This document shows positions 27,147 to 36,556 of a stretch of 64,000 nt of DNA, piece after piece. The position numbers were made by a program, and so were the translations under genes. The notes under the pieces are model-generated. The model was not told the DNA's origin and ran no database searches. It saw nothing but the letters and a program-made list of their open reading frames with translations. Source of the DNA: an uncultured Pseudomonadales bacterium (lineage in GTDB: Bacteria; Pseudomonadota; Gammaproteobacteria; Pseudomonadales; Azotimanducaceae). Within the stretch, counting starts at the first letter, position 1. Every line of letters begins with the position of its first letter. The stretch covers positions 1,674,001-1,738,000 of the forward strand of contig OY282447.1 in NCBI GenBank assembly GCA_958296165.1. Direction: 5' to 3'.

Positions 27147-28228
27147 TGCTGCTGTGGCTCACTGACTACTTGGCCCGCTTCGTCAGTGGCTTCGGAGTTT
27201 TTCAATACCTGACGTTTCGCACCATGGTGAGCGCGCTGACGGCGCTTGCCATCTCGCTCTTGGTGGGGCCGACCATGATTCGGCGCCTCTCGGACCACCA
27301 GATTGGCCAAGTGATCCGCGAGCTTGGCCCGGCAACGCATCAGCAGAAGGCCGGCACGCCGACTATGGGCGGTGCCTTGATCCTCGTGTCGATCATCGTC
27401 GCCACCCTCTTGTGGGGCGACTTGACGAGCCGCTACATCTGGATCGTTTTGGGCGTCGTCGTCACGTTCGGGGCGGTGGGCTGGGTGGACGACTACCTGA
27501 AAGTCAGCGAGAAGAGCTCGCGTGGCCTGTCGGCAAGTTGGAAGTATCTGTGGCAGTCCGTATTCGGCTTCGCTGCCGCGGTGGTGTTGTTCGCCAGCGC
27601 CGATACAGCCGCCGAGACCAGCCTGATTCTGCCCTTCTTCAAGGAAATCTCCATCCCGCTCGGCATCGGTTTCGTGTTCCTGGCCTACCTGATGATCGTC
27701 GGCATGAGCAACGCGGTGAATCTCACCGACGGGTTGGATGGCTTGGCGACGCTGCCCACGGTGATGGTCGCCGCCGCGCTGGGCGTGATCGCCTATCTGG
27801 CCGGGCATGTGGAGTTCGCCGAATACTTGCAGATTCCCTACATCGTCGGCGCCGGCGAACTGGCCGTGTTCTGCGGCGCCCTGATCGGCGCCGGCTTGGG
27901 CTTTCTATGGTTCAACACTTATCCGGCGCAGGTATTCATGGGCGATATCGGCGCTTTGGCGCTCGGCGCCGCGCTCGGCGTGGTGGCGGTGATCGTCCGC
28001 CACGAAATCGCGCTCTTGGTAATGGGCGGCTTGTTCGTGGTGGAGGCGGTGTCGGTGATTCTGCAGGTGGCTTCGTTCCGCCTCACGGGCAAGCGTGTGT
28101 TCCGCATGGCGCCCATCCACCATCACTTCGAGCTGATGGGCTGGCCGGAGCCTCGGATCATCGTGCGCCTGTGGATTGTCACCTTGGTGCTGGTGCTGGT
28201 TGGCTTGGCGACGTTGAAGCTGCGGTGA
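27146..28228 (+). CDS. mraY: Phospho-N-acetylmuramoyl-pentapeptide-transferase
   Basis: Makes lipid I from UDP-MurNAc-pentapeptide and undecaprenyl phosphate at the inner membrane. 360 residues with about ten TM helices. Conserved cytoplasmic motifs are [11 protein letters not shown], the Asp pair in WVDDYLK, the [10 protein letters not shown] motif and [11 protein letters not shown], plus the HHH-containing [14 protein letters not shown] near the end. It overlaps murE by one base and murD by four. Confidence 0.96.
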   Translation: MLLWLTDYLARFVSGFGVFQYLTFRTMVSALTALAISLLVGPTMIRRLSDHQIGQVIRELGPATHQQKAGTPTMGGALILVSIIVATLLWGDLTSRYIWIVLGVVVTFGAVGWVDDYLKVSEKSSRGLSASWKYLWQSVFGFAAAVVLFASADTAAETSLILPFFKEISIPLGIGFVFLAYLMIVGMSNAVNLTDGLDGLATLPTVMVAAALGVIAYLAGHVEFAEYLQIPYIVGAGELAVFCGALIGAGLGFLWFNTYPAQVFMGDIGALALGAALGVVAVIVRHEIALLVMGGLFVVEAVSVILQVASFRLTGKRVFRMAPIHHHFELMGWPEPRIIVRLWIVTLVLVLVGLATLKLR

Positions 28229-29559
28229 ACGAAATCACGACGATCGTGTTCGGGCTGGGCGCCACGGGATATTCGTGCATTCGCCACTTGGCCGGGCACA
28301 TGCGCGTGCTGGCCTTCGACACGCGCACGGCGCCGCCCTATCTCGACGCTGTGCGCAGCGACTTTCCACAGGTGGAACTGCTTGCCGAACGCGACATGCC
28401 GCGCGCTCTGCGAGAGGCGGAGCGGATGCTCGTGAGCCCGGGCATCCCACTCGATCATGGCTGGGTGGCCGCAGCTCGCGGCTCCGGATTGGCGATCAGC
28501 AGCGACATCGAGCTCTTCTTGCAGGCCGTCGACGTGCCCGTGATCGGCATTACCGGCACCAATGGCAAGAGCACGGTTGCGACTCTGGTGGGGAAAATGC
28601 TCGCCGCTAGCGGCCTCGACACCGGCACCGGCGGCAATCTGGGCGTGCCGGCGCTGGACCTCTTGGCGGATGGCCGCGACGCCTTCGTGTTGGAGCTGTC
28701 CAGCTTCCAGCTGGAGCGTCTGCCGCCGCCGGCCTTGGCAGTGGCGGCGGTGTTGAACGTCAGCGCCGACCATTTGGATCGCCACTCGGATGTGGAAACG
28801 TACGCGGCCTGCAAGCGGCGCATCTATGGCGGCGCCGAGCGGGCGGTGTTCAATGCGCTGGACGCGCACACACGGCCGCCGGCGGCCATTCCGGCGATCG
28901 CCTGCAACGGCGAACGGCGCTGGCGCGTTAACGACAATGCGGCGATCGTCGACGGCTGCCAGTTGCCGGTCTCGGCGCTGGCGCTGCGCGGCAGCCACAA
29001 CCACGCCAATGTGGTCGCCGCGGCTGCGGTCGCGCATCAGGCCGGCGTGCAAGTGGGCGAGCATTTGGATGTTCTGGTGCGCTTCGCGGGCCTGCCGCAC
29101 CGGGGCATGTTGGTGGCGGAACAAGACGATGTCGCCTATGTGGACGACTCCAAGGCCACTAACGTGGGGGCTTGCGCCGCCTCTCTGGAAGGTTTCGGCA
29201 ACGGCGCCAAGGACATCGTGCTGATCGCCGGGGGCGACGGCAAGGGCGCCGTGTTCGACGACCTCGCCGAACCAGTGGCACGCCATGTTTCCCGGCTCGT
29301 GTTGCTTGGGCGCGACGCGAAGATGCTCGGCCGGGCGCTTGGCGACGCGGCGGAAGCGGTGTACGCGGCGGACATGCGGGATGCCGTTCGGTTGGCACGA
29401 GCGGCGGCGCGGCCGGGCGACACGGTGTTGCTCTCGCCGGCGTGCGCCAGCTTCGACATGTATCCGAACTTCGCGGCTCGGGGCGATGATTTCGCCGCGG
29501 TTGTTTGTGCAACGGGCGCCAGCTCCCATCGGCCGGCGCGGCTGCGGGGAGTGGCGTGA
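28225..29559 (+). CDS. murD: UDP-MurNAc-L-alanine--D-glutamate ligase
   Basis: Adds D-Glu to UDP-MurNAc-L-Ala. 444 residues from a GTG start that overlaps the mraY stop (GTGA). N-terminal UDP-binding Rossmann segment [15 protein letters not shown] loop [13 protein letters not shown] (about 110-122), [11 protein letters not shown] and [12 protein letters not shown] in the central domain, and DDSKATN plus [11 protein letters not shown] in the C-terminal domain. The latter segments are diagnostic for MurD. The ftsW start lies in its stop codon. Confidence 0.94.
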   Translation: MNEITTIVFGLGATGYSCIRHLAGHMRVLAFDTRTAPPYLDAVRSDFPQVELLAERDMPRALREAERMLVSPGIPLDHGWVAAARGSGLAISSDIELFLQAVDVPVIGITGTNGKSTVATLVGKMLAASGLDTGTGGNLGVPALDLLADGRDAFVLELSSFQLERLPPPALAVAAVLNVSADHLDRHSDVETYAACKRRIYGGAERAVFNALDAHTRPPAAIPAIACNGERRWRVNDNAAIVDGCQLPVSALALRGSHNHANVVAAAAVAHQAGVQVGEHLDVLVRFAGLPHRGMLVAEQDDVAYVDDSKATNVGACAASLEGFGNGAKDIVLIAGGDGKGAVFDDLAEPVARHVSRLVLLGRDAKMLGRALGDAAEAVYAADMRDAVRLARAAARPGDTVLLSPACASFDMYPNFAARGDDFAAVVCATGASSHRPARLRGVA

Positions 29560-30665
29560 TCGAGCGGGTGGACATGACGCTGGTCATGGCTTGGCTGGCG
29601 CTGCTGGTGGCCGGGCTGGTGCTGGTGAGTTCGGCTGCGGTGGCGCAGGCCGGCGGCGCCGACTACTACTTGGGCAAGCAGGCGTTGTTCGCTGCTGCGG
29701 CACTGTTGCTGTTCTTCGTGTTCGCGGCGGTGCCGATCCGTACTTGGGCGACGTTCCACCGGCACTGTTTGTTGCTCGCCATTGCTCTTTGCGCTCTCGT
29801 GCTGGTGCCGGCGCTGTCCGTGGAGGTGAACGGCGCACGGCGCTGGATCGATTTGGGCGTGGCGCGATTCCAGCCGGCTGAGGCGGCCAAGCTGTTGGCC
29901 GTGCTCTATCTTGCCGGCTACGTTGCGCGAGTCGGCGATGGGTTGTCGACGCGCTGGGCGACGCTCATCACGCCGCTTGTTTGGATTGGCGCGTTGCTGC
30001 TGCTGCTGCTCTTGCAGCCGGACTTCGGCACTGTGGTGGTGCTGGCCGCGCTCACCGCAGGACTGTTGTTCCTAGGCGGTGCTCGAGTACGGGATTTCTC
30101 GCTGCTGGCGGTGCTTGGCGGCATCGCCCTCGCCGCCGCGGCGGTCTGGGACCCTTACAGGATCGTGCGTTTGGTGACCTTTCTCGACCCCTGGGCCGCG
30201 CAGTTCGACAGCGGATATCAGCTCACGCAGGCGCTCATTGGGTTCGGACGGGGCGAGATCCTCGGCCTCGGCCTGGGCCAAGGCGTACAGAAGCTCTTCT
30301 ATCTCCCGGAAGCGCACAACGACTTCATCTATTCGGTGATCGCCGAGGAGCTGGGCTTGGTTGGGGCGGTTGCCGTGCTGGGCCTGCTCGCGTTCGTTAC
30401 CGTGCGGATTCTCTGCATCGCCCGTGCGGCCGCTGCCGAACAGCGCACGTTCGCGGCGCTGGTGGCGTACGGCGCAGCGCTGCTGATCGGGACACAGACG
30501 GTGATCAACGTCGGCGTCAACACCGGCGTGCTGCCCACCAAGGGGCTGACCTTGCCGTTCATCAGCTTCGGCGGCAACAGCCTGCTGGTGTGCTCGGCAT
30601 TGGTCGCGCTGGCTTTGCGCGTTCAATACGAGCGGCGGCCTCGGCGCGGAGAAGCGCATGACTGA
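29556..30665 (+). CDS. ftsW: Peptidoglycan glycosyltransferase FtsW
   Basis: Septal SEDS-family glycan polymerase paired with FtsI. 369 residues with about ten TM helices. SEDS motifs are visible: NGARRWIDLG..FQPAE, the conserved periplasmic Asp segment in DPWAAQFDSGYQLTQALIGFG, LPEAHNDFIYSVIAEELG, and GVLPTKGLTLPFISFGGNSL. GTG start (29556) overlaps the murD stop by 4 bp. murG normally comes next, but murC begins 8 bp before the ftsW stop. Confidence 0.95.
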   Translation: MIERVDMTLVMAWLALLVAGLVLVSSAAVAQAGGADYYLGKQALFAAAALLLFFVFAAVPIRTWATFHRHCLLLAIALCALVLVPALSVEVNGARRWIDLGVARFQPAEAAKLLAVLYLAGYVARVGDGLSTRWATLITPLVWIGALLLLLLLQPDFGTVVVLAALTAGLLFLGGARVRDFSLLAVLGGIALAAAAVWDPYRIVRLVTFLDPWAAQFDSGYQLTQALIGFGRGEILGLGLGQGVQKLFYLPEAHNDFIYSVIAEELGLVGAVAVLGLLAFVTVRILCIARAAAAEQRTFAALVAYGAALLIGTQTVINVGVNTGVLPTKGLTLPFISFGGNSLLVCSALVALALRVQYERRPRRGEAHD

Positions 30666-32067
30666 CCTCGCCCGCCAAGCGCTCGCCATGGAGAGCATAC
30701 GCCGCATCCACTTTGTTGGCATCGGCGGCGCCGGCATGTGCGGCATCGCCGAGATCCTGCTCGCCGAGGGCTACGGCGTCAGTGGCACCGATTTGGTGCG
30801 CTCGGCTGTGACGGAACGGCTTGCCAAGCTGGGCGCCTCGGTGCGCATCGGCCACAATGCCGAGGCGCTGGCCGACGCACAGGCCGTGGTGGTGTCCTCT
30901 GCCGTTGCCGCGAGCAACGTCGAAGTGGCTCGCGCTCGCTCGCTTGGGCTGCCGGTGTTGCCGCGCGCCGTCATGCTCGCCGAGCTGATGCGGCATCGAC
31001 GCGGCATCGCCATCGCCGGCAGCCACGGCAAGACTACGACTGCGGCGATGCTCGCCAGCATCTTCGATGCGGCCGGACTGGATCCGACCGTCGTCATCGG
31101 CGGTGCCCTCGGCGCTGACTGCGGCAACGCGCGCTTGGGTGCCGGCAGCCACATCATCGTCGAGGCGGATGAGAGCGACGCGTCATTCCTGCACCTGCGG
31201 CCGCGCTTGGCCGCAATCACCAACATTGACGCGGATCATCTGGCAACTTACGGTCAGGACATTCAGCGCCTACAGCAGGCGTTCGTGGATTTCGCGCACC
31301 GGCTGCCGTCGTCGGGCACACTCGTGATCGGCGCCGACGATGCTCGTCTTGTCGATCTGGCCCGGCGCGTGGAACGGCGCACGATGCGCTACGGCTTCGC
31401 GGCGGACGCCGACTGCCGGGCCAGCACCCTGTGCAGCGACGGCGCGACGGCGTGGGCCTTCGAGGTGCTGCGCGCCGACGCTGGCGCCTTGCCCGTGCGT
31501 GTTCCGCTGCCGGGTTGCCACAACGTCCAGAACGCCCTGGCAGCGATCGCGGTCGCCACGGCCGAAGGCGTCGTCGACGATGCCATCGTGCAGGGCCTTG
31601 CCGACTTTCGCGGCGTGGCGCGGCGATTCGAGACGGCCGAATGCGTCGCCGGCGACAGGCGCTTCACGCTGCTTGACGACTATGGCCATCATCCCACCGA
31701 GATCGGCTGCATCGTCGACGCGGTCGGTCGCGTTTGGCCGCGCCGGCGGCTTGTGATGGTCTTTCAGCCGCATCGCTTTACCCGCACTCGGGATCTGTTC
31801 GACGACTTCGCGGCCGTGCTGGCGCGCCCGCAGCGCCTGATTCTCGCCGAGGTCTATGCCGCCAGCGAAGCGCCCATCGCCGGCGCAGATGGTCGGTCGC
31901 TCGCCGAACACGTCCACCGCCACGGCGCGTCGGCGCCGTTGTATGCGGCCACGCCGAGCGAAGCCTTGGAGTTGCTGCTGCCGATTATCGAAGACGACGA
32001 TGTGGTCGCGGTGCAGGGCGCCGGCGACATCGATGCAGTCGCGGCCGCGTTGAGGGCCGGATCGTGA
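30658..32067 (+). CDS. murC: UDP-N-acetylmuramate--L-alanine ligase
   Basis: Adds L-Ala to UDP-MurNAc. 469 residues with the N-terminal HFVGIGGAGMCGIAE (about 17-31), ATP loop AGSHGKTTTAAML (about 120-132), EADESDASFLHL, NIDADHL, and the C-terminal DDYGHHPTEI and FQPHRFTRTRDL motifs typical of MurC. Overlaps ftsW by 8 bp and ftsQ by 4 bp. Neither murB nor ddl lies between murC and ftsQ, where one or both usually occur. Confidence 0.95.
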   Translation: MTDLARQALAMESIRRIHFVGIGGAGMCGIAEILLAEGYGVSGTDLVRSAVTERLAKLGASVRIGHNAEALADAQAVVVSSAVAASNVEVARARSLGLPVLPRAVMLAELMRHRRGIAIAGSHGKTTTAAMLASIFDAAGLDPTVVIGGALGADCGNARLGAGSHIIVEADESDASFLHLRPRLAAITNIDADHLATYGQDIQRLQQAFVDFAHRLPSSGTLVIGADDARLVDLARRVERRTMRYGFAADADCRASTLCSDGATAWAFEVLRADAGALPVRVPLPGCHNVQNALAAIAVATAEGVVDDAIVQGLADFRGVARRFETAECVAGDRRFTLLDDYGHHPTEIGCIVDAVGRVWPRRRLVMVFQPHRFTRTRDLFDDFAAVLARPQRLILAEVYAASEAPIAGADGRSLAEHVHRHGASAPLYAATPSEALELLLPIIEDDDVVAVQGAGDIDAVAAALRAGS

Positions 32068-32819
32068 TTCGCTCGATCGTCATGCTGGTGGTGCTCGCCG
32101 TCGTGCTGGTGGCGGCGCTGCGTTTCGTCAATGCGCTCGCCACGGTACGGCTCAGCACCGTGCGCGTGGCTGGCGAACTCACCAATGCGGAAGGCGAACA
32201 GGTGCGCCGCGCCGTGACCAGCGAGCTAGCGAAACCCGGCTGGCGCACCGCCGCGGATGTGGCCGACGCAGTGCTTGGCTTGGGCTGGGTGCGCGACGTG
32301 CGGGTGCGACGGCAATGGCCGGACATCCTGCACGTTGCCGTCGCGCGCGAGACGGTGGCGGCGCAATGGGGCGACGACGCCTGGCTCACCACCGGCGGCA
32401 ACGTGGTGCCAGCGCCGGCAGACCCGCGCGACCCGCGCCTGCTCGGCCTGCCGGCGCTGCAAGCTGGCGTCTCGGACGGCCGGCGCACCATGCGGGTCTT
32501 CGACATGCTGAACGGTGCGGCGCAAGCAGCTGGGCTGCACATCGTGCGCTTGGAAGAAAGCGCCGGCGGCGATTGGACGACGACCTTCGCCGACGGTTCG
32601 CATGTGATTTTGGGTGCCACCGATCTGCGCGAGCGTTTCGACCGCTTCGTAGCGGTCCATGAAGCCGTGCTGCGCGATGCGCAGAGCGATGTCGAACACG
32701 TCGACGCGCGCTACCACACCGGCGTTGCCGTGCGCTGGGCTGGGGCCGCTCGGCCGCCCGCTGGCGGCGACGCGGCGCAGCCGGCTGTACTGCGCGTTGG
32801 CGGCATGGCGACGCGATGA
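32064..32819 (+). CDS. ftsQ: Cell division protein FtsQ
   Basis: 251-residue bitopic divisome protein. It starts at a GTG overlapping the murC stop. One TM helix (about 4-22) is followed by a POTRA domain (TVRVAGELTNAEGEQVRRAV..., with GLGWVRDVRVRRQWPDILHV) and a beta domain. Sequence conservation is low, as usual for FtsQ; position between murC and ftsA supports the call. Scaffolds FtsL-FtsB. 28 bp separate it from ftsA. Confidence 0.88.
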   Translation: MIRSIVMLVVLAVVLVAALRFVNALATVRLSTVRVAGELTNAEGEQVRRAVTSELAKPGWRTAADVADAVLGLGWVRDVRVRRQWPDILHVAVARETVAAQWGDDAWLTTGGNVVPAPADPRDPRLLGLPALQAGVSDGRRTMRVFDMLNGAAQAAGLHIVRLEESAGGDWTTTFADGSHVILGATDLRERFDRFVAVHEAVLRDAQSDVEHVDARYHTGVAVRWAGAARPPAGGDAAQPAVLRVGGMATR

Positions 32820-32847
32820 GAACGTCCGTGGCACGGCGAAGAACGAC

Positions 32848-34074
32848 ATGAGCGACCAAGCACGCAGAATCGTGGGCCTCGACGTGGGCACCAGCAAAGT
32901 GGCCGCCATCGTTGCGGAGGTGCGCGCTGGCGAGGTCGAGATCATCGGCATCGGCTCGCATCCGTCGCGCGGCCTGAAGAAGGGCGTCGTGGTGGACATC
33001 GAGTCCACCGTGCAGTCCATTCAGCGCGCCGTGGAAGAAGCCGAGCTCATGGCCGGATGCGAGATCGACTCGGTGTATGTGGGCCTCGCCGCCAGCCACA
33101 TCCGCGGCGTCAATTCGCATGGCGTGGTGGCGGTCCGCGACCACGAGGTCAACCAGCAGGACATCGACCGCGTGATCGACACCGCGCGGGCGGTGGCGAT
33201 GCCCGCCGATCAAAGAGTGATGCACGTCCTGGCACAGGAATACCTGATCGACAGCCAAGAGGGTGTAAAGGAGCCCCTCGGCATGTCGGGCGTGCGCTTG
33301 GAGGCCAAGATCCACTTGGTGACCTGCGCCGTCAACGCCGTGCAGAACATCGAGAAGTGCATCGAACGCTGCGACCTCGCCGTCAACGACGTCATCTTGG
33401 AACAGCTCGCGTCGAGCTATGCGTCGCTGTCGGACGACGAACGCAATCTGGGCGTGTGCCTAGTGGACATCGGCGCCGGCACTAGCGACATCGCCGTGTT
33501 CACCGAAGGCGCGATTCGCCACACTGCGGTCATCCCCATCGCTGGCGATCAGGTCACCAACGACATCGCCATGGCGCTGCGGACACCCACCAAGCACGCC
33601 GAAGAAATCAAGATCAAGCACGCCTGCGCCTTGGCGCAGCTCGCCAAGCCGGAGGAGATGATCCAAGTGCCCGGCACCGGCGACCGTCCTTGGCGGGAGC
33701 TTTCCCGGCAAACGCTGGCCGAGGTGGTGGAGCCGCGCTACGACGAACTGTTTGCTCTCCTGCAGGCGGAGTTGAGCCGTAGCGGCTACCAGGACTTGGT
33801 AGCCGCGGGCGTGGTGCTCACCGGCGGCGCCGCGAAGATGGAGGGCGTAGTCGAGCTGGCCGAGGAGATCTTTCACGCGCCGGTGAGCTTGGCCACGCCG
33901 CATGGCGTTACCGGCTTGGCCGACATCGTGAGCAATCCGATCTACGCCACCGGCGTAGGCCTCCTGCTCTATGGCTTGGAGCAGGAAGAGCGAAATGGAC
34001 GCCGCAGCTCTCTGCGCGTCTCTGGCGGCGGGCTTCTCAACCGCGCCAAACAGTGGTTCAGGGACAACCTCTGA
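32848..34074 (+). CDS. ftsA: Cell division protein FtsA
   Basis: Actin-like ATPase that tethers FtsZ to the membrane. 408 residues from the ATG at 32848; the open frame upstream lies within ftsQ. Actin-fold motifs: IVGLDVGTSKVAAIV (phosphate 1), GVCLVDIGAGTSDIAVF (phosphate 2) and VVLTGGAAKMEGVVELAE (adenosine). The 1C domain follows VVDIESTVQSI. It ends with the amphipathic membrane-targeting helix RAKQWFRDNL. Confidence 0.96.
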   Translation: MSDQARRIVGLDVGTSKVAAIVAEVRAGEVEIIGIGSHPSRGLKKGVVVDIESTVQSIQRAVEEAELMAGCEIDSVYVGLAASHIRGVNSHGVVAVRDHEVNQQDIDRVIDTARAVAMPADQRVMHVLAQEYLIDSQEGVKEPLGMSGVRLEAKIHLVTCAVNAVQNIEKCIERCDLAVNDVILEQLASSYASLSDDERNLGVCLVDIGAGTSDIAVFTEGAIRHTAVIPIAGDQVTNDIAMALRTPTKHAEEIKIKHACALAQLAKPEEMIQVPGTGDRPWRELSRQTLAEVVEPRYDELFALLQAELSRSGYQDLVAAGVVLTGGAAKMEGVVELAEEIFHAPVSLATPHGVTGLADIVSNPIYATGVGLLLYGLEQEERNGRRSSLRVSGGGLLNRAKQWFRDNL

Positions 34075-34104
34075 TCCTCTAACCCCTTACCCAACCCAGG
34101 AGAC

Positions 34105-35265
34105 ATGGACATGTCCGATGAACATGAGACGCAAACGAAAAACCACTTCGAACTGGAGCCGTCGCAAGGCGCGGTGATCAAGGTGATAGGCGTCGGCGGC
34201 TGTGGCGGCAACGCGGTCGGGCGCTTGGCGGCCTGTGCGCTGCCGGGCGTCGAGTTCATCGCCGTCAACACCGACCGCCAGGCGCTGGACGCATTGCAGA
34301 CTCCCACCCTGCAGATCGGCATGGCGACCACGAGAGGGCTAGGCGCCGGCACCAATACCGATGTGGGGCAAATGGCCGCGCAGGAGGATCGGGACCAGAT
34401 CCAACATGCCCTAGCCGGTGCGGACATGGTGTTCATCACCGTCGGCATGGGCGGCGGCACTGGCACTGGCGCGGCGCCGGTGGTAGCCCAGATCGCCAAG
34501 GGGTTGGACATCCTCACGGTGGCGGTGGTGGTGAAGCCGTTCTCATACGAGGGTCGGGATGAGAGAGCCGAGGCTGGAATAGAGGAGATCAGTCAACACG
34601 CGGACTCGCTGATCGTGATACCGAACGACCGGCTGGCTTCCGTATGCGGCGACGAAGGATTCTTGGAAGCGGGCTATGCAGCCGCTGACGATGTGCTGCA
34701 CGGTGCCGTGCAAGGCATCGCGGACATCATCACGCGGCACGGCATCGTCAATGTAGATTTCGCCGACGTGAAGACCGTGATGTCCCGGCGGGGACTGGCG
34801 ATCATGGGTACCGGTCATGCGGCTGGCGAGGATCGAGCGCACATGGCCATCGATGCGGCCGTCAACAGCCCGCTGCTTGACGGCGTTAGCCTGCAAGGTG
34901 CGCAAGGCGTGGTAGTGAACGTAACGGGGCATCAGCTCCGCCTGTCCGAGCTAGAAGGGGTCGGCACCACCATCCGCAAGCTCGCCGCCCCGGACGCCAC
35001 CATCGTGATAGGCACTGTCATCGACCCGAGCATGGGCGAGGAAATGCGCGTAACCGTCATCGCCACCGGCGTTGGAGGGCCCGCGCCGCCAACGGTCGTC
35101 GTGAACAACGATCGGGCGGCGCCGAAGCGGGCAGGCCGAACCGACTACGACAAATTGGAGCAGCCAGCGGTTGTGCGCCGGCGCGCTGCAGGTAGCGATG
35201 CCAACCCCACGGGCGAACCCGTCATGCTGAACATACCTGAGTTCCTCAATCGGCAAGCGGACTAG
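34105..35265 (+). CDS. ftsZ: Cell division protein FtsZ
   Basis: Tubulin-like GTPase forming the cytokinetic ring. 386 residues: GVGGCGGNAV, the GTP-binding G116-GGTGTG loop (GMGGGTGTGAAPVV), and the T7 region NVDFADVKTVM with the catalytic Asp. A variable linker follows, then the C-terminal peptide IPEFLNRQAD, which binds FtsA. AGGAG lies 4-8 bases before the ATG; a second in-frame ATG is two codons on. Confidence 0.97.
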   Translation: MDMSDEHETQTKNHFELEPSQGAVIKVIGVGGCGGNAVGRLAACALPGVEFIAVNTDRQALDALQTPTLQIGMATTRGLGAGTNTDVGQMAAQEDRDQIQHALAGADMVFITVGMGGGTGTGAAPVVAQIAKGLDILTVAVVVKPFSYEGRDERAEAGIEEISQHADSLIVIPNDRLASVCGDEGFLEAGYAAADDVLHGAVQGIADIITRHGIVNVDFADVKTVMSRRGLAIMGTGHAAGEDRAHMAIDAAVNSPLLDGVSLQGAQGVVVNVTGHQLRLSELEGVGTTIRKLAAPDATIVIGTVIDPSMGEEMRVTVIATGVGGPAPPTVVVNNDRAAPKRAGRTDYDKLEQPAVVRRRAAGSDANPTGEPVMLNIPEFLNRQAD

Positions 35266-35525
35266 CGCGCCGCCGTGCGATGGGATCAAGCCCAACCCGC
35301 CTTGCTAGCGCGTCAGAGCCGCAAAGCACCCGCCGCGGCTCTGGTGCGCTACAATGCAAAAAGTCCTTTCGATACAAAATGTTACATTTAGGTTAGCCGG
35401 TTTCTTGGCGTCTTTTGGTAAGGTGTCTGCCCGTAGACGGCCGCTCCGAAACGTGGCCGATCGAGGGTGGGGTGCGAGCATGGCGCAGCCAGTGACCCGG
35501 TAGGCAACGAGGACGCGGGCCGCAC
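35266..35525 (+). promoter_or_regulatory. ftsZ-lpxC intergenic region
   Basis: Contains a hairpin with 8-bp stem AGAGCCGC (35315-35322) / GCGGCTCT (35335-35342) just downstream of ftsZ; there is no T-run directly after it, so terminator function is uncertain. An A/T-rich patch follows (about 35353-35397), unlike the surrounding DNA and therefore a likely promoter region for lpxC. No exact promoter match could be chosen. Confidence 0.3.
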
Positions 35526-36464
35526 TTGATAGGACAGAGAACGCTAGGCGAGAAGGTCGGTACTGCTGGTGTTGGTCTTCACACCGGGACGCACATTGAA
35601 CTCGCGCTCCGTCCGGCGTCGCCGGGGACGGGCGTGGTGTTCCGGCGTTCCGACATGGGCCACCATGCGACCGTGCGGGCGACCGTTGAGAACGTCGTAG
35701 ATACGCAGTACGCCACTACGCTCGCGTGCGGCGAGGTGCGAGTGTCGACCGTCGAGCATCTCATGGCGGCTTTGGCTGGCTTCGGCATCGACAACGCCGA
35801 AGTAGACGTGACGGGGCCGGAGGTGCCGATCCTGGACGGTAGCGCGGCGCCATTCGTGCAGCTGATCGAGTCCGCTGGCGTGGTTGAACAGCGTGCGCCC
35901 AAGCAATATCTGCGCGTGTTGCGCCGAGTGGCCTACAGCGACGGTGGCGCGGTCGCCGAGCTCAAACCGCACCGCAGTTTCCGTGTCGAATATACGATGA
36001 AGTACGACCATCCCTATCTGCAGTCGCAATGCCAACACGCCGCCGTAGACCTATGCGCCGGCGCGTTTGCGAGCGAGGTCAGCCGGGCGCGCACGTTCGG
36101 CATCCTCGCCGACATGGAAGCGCTGCAAGCGCGCAACCTAGTGCGCGGCGGCAGCTTGGACAATGCCATCGTGGTGGACGACCACGGCCTCTTGAACGAA
36201 GGCGGGCTGCGCTACCACGACGAGTTCGTGAGGCACAAGATTCTCGACGCCATCGGCGATCTCTATGTGTGCGGATACCCCATCATTGGCGCGTTCTTCG
36301 GCTGCCAGTCCGGGCACGGCACCAACCACGGGCTGTTGCGGCAGTTGATGGCGGCGGCAGACGCCTACGAAATCGTAACGCCGGCGTACGCGGCAGATAA
36401 GCACGTTTGGGCGAACGGCGCAGCGCCCGCGCCGATGCGCCTGCAACCGGCCGCCGCGCTTTAG
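35526..36464 (+). CDS. lpxC: UDP-3-O-acyl-N-acetylglucosamine deacetylase
   Basis: Zinc enzyme for the committed step of lipid A synthesis. 312 residues from a TTG that gives the conserved start MIGQRTLGEKVG..GVGLHTG. Zinc ligands and catalytic residues: H78 in VEHLMAALAG, H237 and D241 in VRHKILDAIGDL, and the SGHGTNHGLL segment with the catalytic His. Its presence shows that the organism makes lipopolysaccharide. It sits at the end of the dcw cluster, as in E. coli. Confidence 0.95.
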   Translation: MIGQRTLGEKVGTAGVGLHTGTHIELALRPASPGTGVVFRRSDMGHHATVRATVENVVDTQYATTLACGEVRVSTVEHLMAALAGFGIDNAEVDVTGPEVPILDGSAAPFVQLIESAGVVEQRAPKQYLRVLRRVAYSDGGAVAELKPHRSFRVEYTMKYDHPYLQSQCQHAAVDLCAGAFASEVSRARTFGILADMEALQARNLVRGGSLDNAIVVDDHGLLNEGGLRYHDEFVRHKILDAIGDLYVCGYPIIGAFFGCQSGHGTNHGLLRQLMAAADAYEIVTPAYAADKHVWANGAAPAPMRLQPAAAL

Positions 36465-36556
36465 GTTAGGACACGCGCTAGCCAAGGCTCGATCTAGGCT
36501 CGACTGTCCAGCGGATAGCGACGAACGTCGACCGCTACCGGCTGCCCTAGCCGGTC

